Shown here: positions 1-5,276 of the stretch, in pieces | Layout of the letters: every line of letters begins with the position of its first letter | Numbering within the stretch: position 1 is the first letter of the stretch | DNA from: Actinomycetota bacterium | GTDB taxonomy: Bacteria; Actinomycetota; Humimicrobiia; Humimicrobiales; Humimicrobiaceae | Length of the DNA: 6,248 bases | Assembly: GCA_016870675.1 (NCBI GenBank) | Contig: VGAU01000111.1 | Location: 1-6,248 of the forward strand | Reading direction: 5' to 3' | Translations under genes and position numbers: made by a program | The notes under the pieces: generated by a model | The model's database searches: none | Told to the model about the DNA's origin: nothing | The model's input: the letters and a program-made list of their open reading frames with translations, nothing else

Positions 1-1
1 C

Positions 2-1138
2 TTTAAAAACTTCCTTCTTACTTTCAGCAGAAACCCATTCTATGGGATACTGGCAGGGCTTGCCTTGACTGCACTCCTGCAGAGCAGCTCAGCTACAATT
101 GGCCTTCTTATAGCTCTCGCTTCTCAAGGACTTATACCTATAGGAGCTGCTATTCCAATCCTTATAGGAGATAATATCGGTACCTGTTCAACTGCTCTGA
201 TATCAAGCATCAGCACAACGGTTACCGCTAAAAGAACCGCCTTTTCCCATCTACTATTTAATATATTCGGAACTATAATATTTGTTATTCTATTATATGG
301 ATTCAGGCTTGAGCCTTTAATTGCAAGTTTAACCGTGGAAAGTGTTCCTCACCAGATTGCAAACATTCATACTATTTTTAATGTAGTTACCACCATAATC
401 CTGTTCCCAATGATTGGATTATTTGAAAAGATAGTTATAAAATTTGTCCCGGGCAAGGATATAATAGTGCCTAAAAATGCGTTATATCTGGATAGTAGAC
501 TAATTGGTACCCCATCTCTTTCATTAGAGCAGGCAAAAAAAGAGTTATTAAGGGTAACCAAAATAACTCATACCATGTTAAATCTTTCATTTGAAAGACT
601 GCATAAAAAGGACATCGTTATTGAAAAAAAGGTACTTGACAGGGAATCTGCTGTGGACAGCATTACAGAAGACATAATAAGATACCTGACTAAAGTATCT
701 CAAAAATCATTGGGTTTAAGACTATCCAATATGCTAACCAATTTATATCATATAGCCTATGACGCAGAAAGAGCTGCTGACCATGCTGAGAGCATACTCT
801 ATTTAATGCTTGTAAAAGAAGAGAATAATATGACTTTTAGTAAAATTGCTTTTCAGGAACTAGAAACGGCACATGATAAAGTCAACCATCTGTTTAATAT
901 CTTAATATCAGGTATGGAAAATAACAATTTAGACAAGCTCAAACAGTGCGAAAAAATTGAATCTGAAATAGATTTAATGGTAAAAGAAATAAGGATAAAC
1001 CACCTAAAAAGACTCCAGAATGGTGAATGTATGCCGCTTTCAGGGGTTGTTTTTGCAGATATTATTTTACATCTTGAAAGAACAGGGGATCTTCTTTTTG
1101 GGATATCAAGAAATCTGTTAAATATCGAACAATATTAG
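2..1138 (+). CDS. Na+/phosphate cotransporter with C-terminal PhoU-like domain (5' end outside window)
   Basis: This is a partial gene. The frame is open from base 2 to the TAA at 1138 (378 residues), and the first in-window start-like codon (TTG at 65) lies inside a conserved motif, so the real start is upstream. Residues 11-32 carry the second Na_Pi_cotrans repeat, with NPFYG and QSSSAT (27-32), followed by SQGLIPIGAAIPILIGDNIGT and then hydrophobic segments to about residue 145. The family has two such repeats, so the N-terminal one (roughly 180-200 residues) is missing from view. From about residue 190 to the end is a helical PhoU-like domain ending in the family-like stretch LERTGDLLFGISRNLL. 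Members (YjbB/NptA-like) are inner-membrane proteins moving phosphate with sodium; in bacteria they can export phosphate, and the PhoU tail probably senses or gates. The gene converges on the minus-strand block and no clear terminator is visible. The family call is secure; direction of transport is not. Confidence 0.9.
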   Translation, partial: FKNFLLTFSRNPFYGILAGLALTALLQSSSATIGLLIALASQGLIPIGAAIPILIGDNIGTCSTALISSISTTVTAKRTAFSHLLFNIFGTIIFVILLYGFRLEPLIASLTVESVPHQIANIHTIFNVVTTIILFPMIGLFEKIVIKFVPGKDIIVPKNALYLDSRLIGTPSLSLEQAKKELLRVTKITHTMLNLSFERLHKKDIVIEKKVLDRESAVDSITEDIIRYLTKVSQKSLGLRLSNMLTNLYHIAYDAERAADHAESILYLMLVKEENNMTFSKIAFQELETAHDKVNHLFNILISGMENNNLDKLKQCEKIESEIDLMVKEIRINHLKRLQNGECMPLSGVVFADIILHLERTGDLLFGISRNLLNIEQY

Positions 1139-1139
1139 T

Positions 1140-1316
1140 TTAATCAAAGAATGATATGAGAAAAGTGATAATTAAAAGCATTCCCTTTGCATTGAGCTGT
1201 TGGGGATTAAATATCCGCGGTATTGCCTGTGTCAATATATAAGCCGACCCCAGAATTAATACAAGACTATTTATTAATGCCGCCAGTAATGAGTATCTTC
1301 TATATCAATATGAATA
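1140..1316 (-). pseudogene. Decayed fragment of a cation diffusion facilitator (CDF) transporter
   Basis: Too short for ordinary gene calling, but the minus strand reads 54 residues from 1304 to a TAA at 1140-1142, beginning YRRYSLLAALINSLVLILG and continuing through AYILTQAIPRIFNP and LNAKGMLLI. This matches the part of CDF (CzcD/ZitB-like) metal-ion exporters around transmembrane segments 3-4, where the family reads G-Y-x-R-x-E-x-L-A-A-x-x-N followed by I-x-E/Q-A-x-x-R and N/H-P. Just upstream in the same frame are Tyr-Ser-Tyr, then TGA where the family has Gly, and a TAA before that. An S stands where the family has the E after RRY. Everything N-terminal and C-terminal (metal-site Asp/His residues, cytoplasmic domain) is absent. 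The fragment lies on the degV strand and its end nearly touches the Na/Pi gene. The assignment rests on motif resemblance by eye. Confidence 0.6.
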
Positions 1317-1375
1317 TTATACATAATATTGGAACCGTAATAATAACCTCAATTGGAGATATTTTTATTCCTGAA

Positions 1376-2251
1376 TTATTTACTTACTACAGGACAAGAA
1401 GATACCCCCCAGATTCCAGGACCGGTATGAGCACTCATAACTGTGGTTATTTCAGTTAAAATCAGCTCGTCAATCTTAATTTTGTTGTCCTCTTCTATCA
1501 TCTTTTTAAGTTCTAAAGCTGGATTGATATCAGAGCCATAAAAGATACCAATTTTTTTCTTTACGGTAGAAAATGGATCAAAAGAATCTTTCCTAATCTG
1601 CCTGTAAAGCTCAATAATAGAATTTCTTTTATTCCTTACAAATTTCTTTAGCTTTACCTTTCCATTAGTGTCTATAGTAATAATTGGTTTTAGTTTTATT
1701 GATTTAGATAAAAACTTTCCTAAGAAAGGCGCCCTGCCTCCTCTAAATATATATTCAAAATTTTCAAAAGTGGCAAACATCCTATTCTTCCTTATCATAA
1801 AATCTATAATACTAGCTATTCTTTCTTCACCTTCACCCCTTTTTATAGCTCTTGCAGTTTCCAAAACAATAAAACCCAGATTGATGGCGGAAGTTTTGGA
1901 ATCAATAACTTTTATTTTAGCTTGAGGGAAAAATCTTTTGGCCTGATCTGCTGAATTTGAAGTAGCAGAGAGCTTTGAACTAACATGAATTGAATAAATT
2001 AAAGTTTTTTTCTGTCTCTCTATTAAATCTCTGTAAACCTCTACAAAATCACCTACAGAAGGTGTGGAGGTAAATATTTTTACTCCAGCTTCCAGCTTTT
2101 CATATACTTCACTACTGGTTATTTCCTTTCCCTCCAGAAATAATTTTCCGCCAAATCCGATATATAGAGGCACCACTCTTATTTTATATTTACTGGCTAA
2201 CTGTTCGGGAATATCAGATGTAGTATCTGTAACTATAGCAATATTTTTCAT
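1376..2251 (-). CDS. DegV family fatty-acid-binding protein
   Basis: The 291-residue product has the usual DegV length (about 280-290). DegV proteins are cytoplasmic and bind a fatty acid; in Firmicutes the FakB members present it to the kinase FakA for phosphorylation and lipid synthesis. Visible family motifs: VTDTTSDIP (7-15), the TSTPS loop (61-65), a serine-rich SSKLSATSNSA (91-101), VIDSKTSAINLGFIV (115-129), the GGRAPFLGKFL segment (171-181) with KLKPIITI after it, and HTGPGIWG near the C-terminus (about 275-282). The Thr/Ser of TSTPS and the Arg of GGRAP normally contact the fatty-acid carboxylate. The ATG at 2251 gives the standard N-terminus; no strong Shine-Dalgarno is seen ahead of it. 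The last residues (VSSCPVVSK) depart from the common ending but do not suggest truncation. No fakA is in the window, so the substrate and partner are unknown. Confidence 0.93.
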   Translation of the reverse strand: MKNIAIVTDTTSDIPEQLASKYKIRVVPLYIGFGGKLFLEGKEITSSEVYEKLEAGVKIFTSTPSVGDFVEVYRDLIERQKKTLIYSIHVSSKLSATSNSADQAKRFFPQAKIKVIDSKTSAINLGFIVLETARAIKRGEGEERIASIIDFMIRKNRMFATFENFEYIFRGGRAPFLGKFLSKSIKLKPIITIDTNGKVKLKKFVRNKRNSIIELYRQIRKDSFDPFSTVKKKIGIFYGSDINPALELKKMIEEDNKIKIDELILTEITTVMSAHTGPGIWGVSSCPVVSK

Positions 2252-2628
2252 TGATTTATTCTTTATTAAGTTTGAAATCCATTTTACAATATTTTAAATA
2301 AAAAAATACTACTTTTTTAAATTTAAATTAATCTTTTGTAGAATTAAAACTTCTAAGAAAAAAAATAAAATAAGGTTTAAAGTTTTCATAGATCATCTTA
2401 AGAAATGATGAAAAGATGAAAGGCAGGCGGGGCTGGCTCGCTTTTCATCATTTCTAATTGGCTGTGACATTAAGATTTTTCATTGTAATCCATATTTTCC
2501 AAATAATAATATATAATGATACCTGCAGATTATAATCTTACAATTATAATTTATTTTCCATACCTGAAAACTCACAGTTTGACTCTAAAGTAATGCTAAT
2601 GGAAATAGTTTATAAAAAAAATTGACTA
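2252..2628. other. Intergenic region between divergent degV and the THEP1-type NTPase
   Basis: These 377 bases separate two divergent genes. No reading frame here looks coding on either strand. The part next to degV (2252-2400) and the part next to the NTPase gene (2461-2628) are very AT-rich. The middle holds the hairpin at 2401-2455 described separately. Promoters for both genes should lie here, but I could not pick a convincing -35/-10 pair; a TTGACT at 2579-2584 has no good -10 at the right distance. Confidence 0.6.
2401..2455. repeat. Perfect 15-bp inverted repeat with G-rich 25-base centre
   Basis: The arms at 2401-2415 (AGAAATGATGAAAAG) and 2441-2455 (CTTTTCATCATTTCT) are exact reverse complements. 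The 25-base centre (2416-2440) has 17 G or C bases in a window that is otherwise about 70% A+T, and has G runs at 2422-2423, 2426-2427, 2429-2432 and 2435-2436. GATGAAA occurs twice (2407-2413 and 2415-2421), so the right arm could pair with either copy, giving two alternative stems. Neither strand has a T-run after the stem, which argues against an intrinsic terminator. It could be a structured RNA or leader element, a REP-like or MITE-derived palindrome, or a protein-binding site; the sequence alone does not decide. Confidence 0.8.
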
Positions 2629-2640
2629 ATGTTAATTATC

Positions 2641-3198
2641 ATGTATAAGAATTTTTTTATTACCGGCTATCCTGGCAGTGGGAAAACCACGATTTTCAAT
2701 AACATTGTAACTGATCTTAAGGAGAACATCCCTGATCTACATTTATATGGATTTATTACCAGAGAAATTAGAGAGGAAGGAAGTCGTGTTGGCTTTAGTA
2801 TAGAAAATTATGATGGTAAAAAGGGCATTCTCTCACACATTTATTATAAGGAAGGTCCTAAGGTAGGAAAATATAGGGTTAATTTAAGAGATTTTGAAAA
2901 TGTGGGAATGAATACTTTGCATCATGCACTAAGAGATTCTGGTATTAAGATAATTGTCATAGATGAAATTGGAAAGATGGAGCTATTTCACCCTGACTTT
3001 TTAAAAATTATAGAGAGAATCATAAATTCGGAAAATATTTTACTGGCAACTATTTCTTACAAAATAACAGAACTCCTGGCAAAGTTTGGAAATAGAAGTG
3101 ATACTTTAATTTTTAACTTAGAAAATGCTCCAAAAGATACAAGGAAAAGAAAGGAATTAAAAGAGAAAATATTAAAAAGTATCTTAAAAAGGCTCTAA
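2641..3198 (+). CDS. THEP1-type nucleoside-triphosphatase (P-loop NTPase, NTPase_1 family)
   Basis: This small P-loop enzyme resembles THEP1 of Aquifex and the archaeal/human NTPase_1 (C1orf57) family, which hydrolyse NTPs to NDPs in vitro; the physiological role is unsettled. The product is 185 residues from the ATG at 2641, or 189 from the ATG at 2629. I prefer 2641 because family members start a few residues before the Walker A motif (here MYKNFFITGYPGSGKTT). Neither start has a visible Shine-Dalgarno. Other family marks, numbered from 2629: GFITREIREEGSRVGF (41-56), GKYRVNLRDFE (80-90), Walker B VIDEIGKMELF (110-120) with Asp112-Glu113, and ATISYK (140-145). In many relatives the last motif has a His after the ATI/ATV (ATIH-like); here it is Ser. 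The gene stands alone in orientation, with degV divergent and the tRNA facing it, so context gives no hint of function. Confidence 0.88.
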   Translation: MYKNFFITGYPGSGKTTIFNNIVTDLKENIPDLHLYGFITREIREEGSRVGFSIENYDGKKGILSHIYYKEGPKVGKYRVNLRDFENVGMNTLHHALRDSGIKIIVIDEIGKMELFHPDFLKIIERIINSENILLATISYKITELLAKFGNRSDTLIFNLENAPKDTRKRKELKEKILKSILKRL

Positions 3199-3502
3199 AT
3201 CAGCAATTTTAACTTAAAATCTCTATTAGTCCTATTGAATTTATAAGAATTTGCTTTTGGATCTCCCAAGTATAAAACACGAAAAAACGATATACTCTGA
3301 TATTATAATTATTAAAAATTTTTAAAAATTCTCAGCAATTAATAATCCTGGGTGGTTTCTTATGATGAATTAAGTGAAAGAATAGCCAAATTTTTTGTAT
3401 TAATAATGAAATTGCCCCAAGATTTATGAATAAGCTATTTTTCTATAAGTTTTTGGCCTGTCAATTGTAATTTAATATATTATTGTTGTCCAAAGTGAGG
3501 TA
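3199..3502. other. Intergenic region between the NTPase gene and tRNA-Val
   Basis: About 300 AT-rich bases with no coding region I can support. It contains a 14-bp AT-only palindrome at 3317-3330. A 25-codon open stretch at 3351-3429 (+) contains YDELSERIAKFF but has no usable start and no family I recognise. No good terminator is seen for either the NTPase gene or the tRNA, which transcribe toward each other here. Confidence 0.5.
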
Positions 3503-3579
3503 TGGTGGGTGGTATTGGATTTGAACCAATGACCTCTGCGATGTCGACGCAGCGCTCTAACCGGCTGAGCTAACCGCCC
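3503..3579 (-). tRNA. tRNA-Val (anticodon GAC), CCA encoded
   Basis: On the minus strand the sequence folds as a full cloverleaf: acceptor GGGCGGT/ACCACCC, D-arm GCTC-AGCCGGTTA-GAGC, anticodon stem CTGCG/CGCAG around loop TCGACAT, variable loop AGGTC, and T-arm ATTGG-TTCAAAT-CCAAT, then discriminator A and CCA (3503-3505). The anticodon is GAC at 3543-3545, decoding GUC/GUU valine, and A73 fits the valine identity set. Two oddities stand out. Acceptor position 4-69 is C-A rather than a pair. Position 33, almost always U, is C. The gene is single, with its own promoter upstream. I am confident it is a tRNA-Val gene; whether the product is fully functional is less certain. Confidence 0.92.
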
Positions 3580-3588
3580 GTATTATTG

Positions 3589-3618
3589 ATTTTATCAGAA
3601 TACTGAAGCTTAAGTCAA
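3589..3618 (-). promoter_or_regulatory. Sigma70-type promoter of tRNA-Val
   Basis: The minus strand has -35 TTGACT (3613-3618), an 18-base spacer and -10 TAAAAT (3589-3594), with an extended -10 TG one base upstream (3596-3597). The -10 ends nine bases before the mature tRNA 5' end at 3579, so the leader would be only a few bases long. Confidence 0.7.
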
Positions 3619-3629
3619 AAAAACTATTT

Positions 3630-3866
3630 TCATTCATTCTTTCTTGCTATAAAACTAAGAATTATAAGATAAATTATTAAGAAGATACTAAAGATTGCTC
3701 CAGGGACAGATGCCTTTTAACTGAATAGTCTGAGTGCAACAGTCGCTGCAAAAGGGCTATTTTTTGTTGTACCAAAAAGAATAAGACTTTTTCTAATTGA
3801 ACTTTTATATTTTAATTTTTCAAGAATTAAATTTAGTAAGAAACACAAACCTAAAATTGATTCCAT
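3630..3866 (-). pseudogene. Broken remnant of a membrane transporter, BASS-like C-terminus
   Basis: A minus-strand frame from an ATG at 3864-3866 reads 49 codons to a TAA at 3717-3719, then stays open in the same frame for 28 more codons to the TGA at 3630-3632. The pieces on either side of the TAA join naturally: LILFGTTKNSPFAATVALRL and FS, then the stop, then KASVPGAIFSIFLIIYLIIL and SFIARKNE. That resembles the last transmembrane segments of bile-acid/arsenite-type sodium symporters (BASS superfamily), in which a G-x-x-x-N-x-x-x-A-x-x-x-A-L helix precedes an A-x-x-P-x-x-I-F-S-like helix. A C-terminal piece of another polytopic protein such as a UPF0104 flippase is the main alternative. 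The TAA could come from a CAA, GAA or AAA codon by one change. There is no Shine-Dalgarno, and a TAA stands directly before the ATG, so the N-terminal part is lost. The family call is tentative; the reading as a remnant is firmer. Confidence 0.5.
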
Positions 3867-3968
3867 TTATTTATATGATCCTTTCGATTATTTTCTTTAT
3901 TACGTATCTGATTTGAATAAAAATTATATTAAATTTTTTATTTTAAGTCATTAAAATAATCTTTTAAA

Positions 3969-3997
3969 TTGGAATTTAATCAGTTTGAAAGTATAAT
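3969..3997 (+). promoter_or_regulatory. Sigma70-type promoter of the 4031 gene
   Basis: -35 TTGGAA (3969-3974) and a perfect -10 TATAAT (3992-3997) are separated by exactly 17 bases. Transcription would begin near 4004, giving a leader of about 27 bases that contains the strong Shine-Dalgarno of the 4031 gene. An alternative, TTGAAA (3985-3990) with a TTTTAT or TATAAT-like box just downstream, is less well matched. Confidence 0.65.
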
Positions 3998-4017
3998 ATT
4001 TAGCAGGTTTTATAATC

Positions 4018-4024
4018 AAGGAGG
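4018..4024 (+). promoter_or_regulatory. Strong Shine-Dalgarno site AAGGAGG
   Basis: AAGGAGG lies six bases before the ATG at 4031 and fixes that start. It is the best ribosome-binding site ahead of any gene whose start is in the window; the NTPase, degV and flavodoxin genes show none of comparable strength. Confidence 0.85.
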
Positions 4025-4030
4025 TTAGAA

Positions 4031-4408
4031 ATGGCAAGAAGAGTTTATTTTAGAGAGATTTATTTATACATTGTTTGCCTTATTGCACTTGTAATCTTCA
4101 TAGTGGGACTCGTTATGGTTTATAATGGCGCTATCAACTACATAAAACCAACAACATACATGACAAAGTCCAGCATGATGACTATTTATTCAGCAACAGA
4201 TCAATACCAGGACCTATCCAAAGAGGAAATAGACCAATTAGCCGAAGATGAACTGAATGCCTCCCTTCAGAGTGAAAAAGATAGAGCATTTAAAGATTTA
4301 CTGAGGGGAATACTTCTGGCGGTTATAGCAATTCCGCTATTTGCCTTTCACTGGAGAAAAGCTCAGACAATGTGGCGTACAGGTTTGGAGACAAAAGATA
4401 CCGATTGA
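4031..4408 (+). CDS. Small membrane protein of unknown function (two TM segments)
   Basis: I do not recognise the family with confidence. The 125-residue product has a short basic start (MARRVYFREIY), a transmembrane segment at about 11-36 (LYIVCLIALVIFIVGLVMVY), a polar region of about 50 residues with many Thr, Ser, Asp and Glu (QYQDLSKEEIDQLAEDELNA), a second transmembrane segment at about 92-106 (GILLAVIAIPLFAFHW), and a short charged tail. By the positive-inside rule both termini face the cytoplasm and the acidic loop faces out. It is weakly reminiscent of DUF5671-like two-TM proteins. The start is well supported: promoter at 3969-3997, AAGGAGG at six bases. A possible terminator overlaps the stop, so it is probably a single-gene transcript. 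It is the only plus-strand gene in the right half and its expression signals look intact, in contrast to the decayed genes around it. Confidence 0.85.
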   Translation: MARRVYFREIYLYIVCLIALVIFIVGLVMVYNGAINYIKPTTYMTKSSMMTIYSATDQYQDLSKEEIDQLAEDELNASLQSEKDRAFKDLLRGILLAVIAIPLFAFHWRKAQTMWRTGLETKDTD

Positions 4409-4424
4409 AATATCTTCCTTTTTT
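4395..4424 (+). terminator. Possible weak intrinsic terminator after the 4031 gene
   Basis: AAGATA (4395-4400) and TATCTT (4411-4416) form a 6-bp AT-rich stem with a 10-base loop. CC and then six T follow (4419-4424). The stem overlaps the end of the coding region (stop at 4406-4408). The weak stem keeps confidence low. Confidence 0.35.
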
Positions 4425-4493
4425 ATACGGTGGGTATGAATTTTATGGATTAATTAAAACTTGAAACAAATTTTAGAAATTTTCTTAACTAAA

Positions 4494-4760
4494 TTACGAA
4501 TGGAGGAAATAATGAATATCCGTTCTTATTCCATCCTTGTCCGGCAATCATGTTACTGCTCCTGGGATTTCATCATTAAAACTAGGCCAGCCGCACCCTG
4601 ACTTAAATTTACTTTTAGACCTATACAGCAGTTCTCCGTACTGCCGGCAGACATAAATACCCTCTTCGAAGAAGTTTTCATACTTACCGCTAAATAGCGG
4701 CTCGGTACCTTTTTCAATTATTACTCTTTTTTCCAGAACAGTAAGCTTTCTTTTTTTCAT
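4494..4760 (-). pseudogene. msrB: Inactivated peptide methionine-(R)-S-oxide reductase
   Basis: MsrB reduces the R form of methionine sulfoxide in proteins. Codons from ATG 4760 give 70 residues that match the family well: EKGTEPLFSGKYENFFEEG, YVC, KFKSGCGWPSF and IPGAV. A TGA at 4548-4550 then interrupts the frame. Beyond it the frame continues as LPDKDGIRTDI, which is what MsrB has next (family: V-x-R-x-P-D-x-D-G-x-R-T-E-I), so the TGA is a nonsense change, plausibly Arg CGA to TGA. Homology stops near 4515. The second CxxC zinc pair, the GHVF segment and the catalytic C-terminal Cys are gone from all frames. The first zinc pair is also damaged: CRQC is CRQY. The protein, if made, cannot be catalytic. 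It lies 29 bases after the flavodoxin gene on the same strand and has no visible ribosome-binding site. Confidence 0.88.
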
Positions 4761-4789
4761 TACGTCACTTAAACGCCTAGAGACAGCAA

Positions 4790-5224
4790 CTATGATTTTA
4801 TTAATTCAGCTGCAAACTTCTCCAGTCTTTCTCTGTAACCCTTCTCCAGGGGACCTTTCATATCCATTACTTTTACTCTAAAACCATCTGTAATTTTTAT
4901 CATTCCTTTGGATTGGAGAAGCTTTTCCATAAATTTAAGAGCTTTTACCCGCGGATCTATATAAGTAGTCATAAGTGCATATTTTGCACCATCTTTTACC
5001 GGTTTGAAGCTTCTTAAAAAACTCCTCATGCTTAAAGGAAGCATAAACATTCTTACCGGTGAACTAAAAACATAAATATCTGCCCAGGGTAATGTGGAAG
5101 GCTTTAAATTTCTAACCGAAAATATTTCAACATCCTGGCTTTTATTTCTTAATAATTCCTGAAGGCCAGCAGCTAAAATTTTACCGTTGCCGTATTTTGA
5201 TTCATATATGATTAGAATTTTCAT
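4790..5224 (-). CDS. Flavodoxin-like protein
   Basis: The 144-residue product has the length and layout of a single-domain flavodoxin, a small FMN-binding electron carrier or flavodoxin-domain reductase in the cytoplasm. The first beta strand and phosphate loop read MKILIIYESKYGNGKILAAG (residues 1-20); the usual loop is T/S-x-T-G-N-T, so YGNGK is a variant. ADIYVFSSPVRMFMLP (48-63) matches the strand and 50s-loop of the G-S-P-V-Y-x-G-x-x-P type, with S for G and a Met-rich loop. ALMTTYIDPR (83-92) is the strand that often reads F-x-T-x-G; the glycine is missing. The final helix is RERLEKFAAELIKS. Start at ATG 5224; no clear Shine-Dalgarno. It follows the nucleotidyltransferase gene by 52 bases and precedes the msrB pseudogene on the same strand. 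A reductase link to MsrB would be speculation. FMN binding is likely but not proven from sequence. Confidence 0.8.
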   Translation of the reverse strand: MKILIIYESKYGNGKILAAGLQELLRNKSQDVEIFSVRNLKPSTLPWADIYVFSSPVRMFMLPLSMRSFLRSFKPVKDGAKYALMTTYIDPRVKALKFMEKLLQSKGMIKITDGFRVKVMDMKGPLEKGYRERLEKFAAELIKS

Positions 5225-5276
5225 TTATAAAAATTTTTACAATTTCTAATATTTTAAAAAAAGCAACTTTGAAATT

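Noticed and set aside
1223..1459. 78-codon plus-strand open frame overlapping the end of degV
   Set aside because: No Shine-Dalgarno, antisense to degV and the CDF remnant, composition typical of a shadow frame.
2401..2455. Inverted repeat as an intrinsic terminator
   Set aside because: No T-run follows the stem on either strand, and both flanking genes read away from it.
2579..2614. TTGACT with TTTATA as a promoter for the NTPase gene
   Set aside because: The spacing is 24 bases, too long for a sigma70 promoter, and the box at 17 bases does not resemble TATAAT.
3317..3330. 14-bp perfect palindrome of A and T only
   Set aside because: Low-complexity sequence in a very AT-rich spacer; such palindromes are expected by chance.
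3351..3429. Short open stretch containing YDELSERIAKFF
   Set aside because: No start codon or ribosome-binding site, about 25 codons, no family recognised; may be another gene fossil but unsupported.
4548..4550. TGA in msrB read as selenocysteine or tryptophan
   Set aside because: It is not at the catalytic Cys position, the C-terminal half is missing anyway, and degV, the NTPase, flavodoxin and nucleotidyltransferase frames need no recoding.
4512..4601. 29-codon plus-strand frame with a good GGAGG and ATG
   Set aside because: The body is antisense to msrB and has no protein-like character; kept only as a possible deletion-junction clue, not as a gene.
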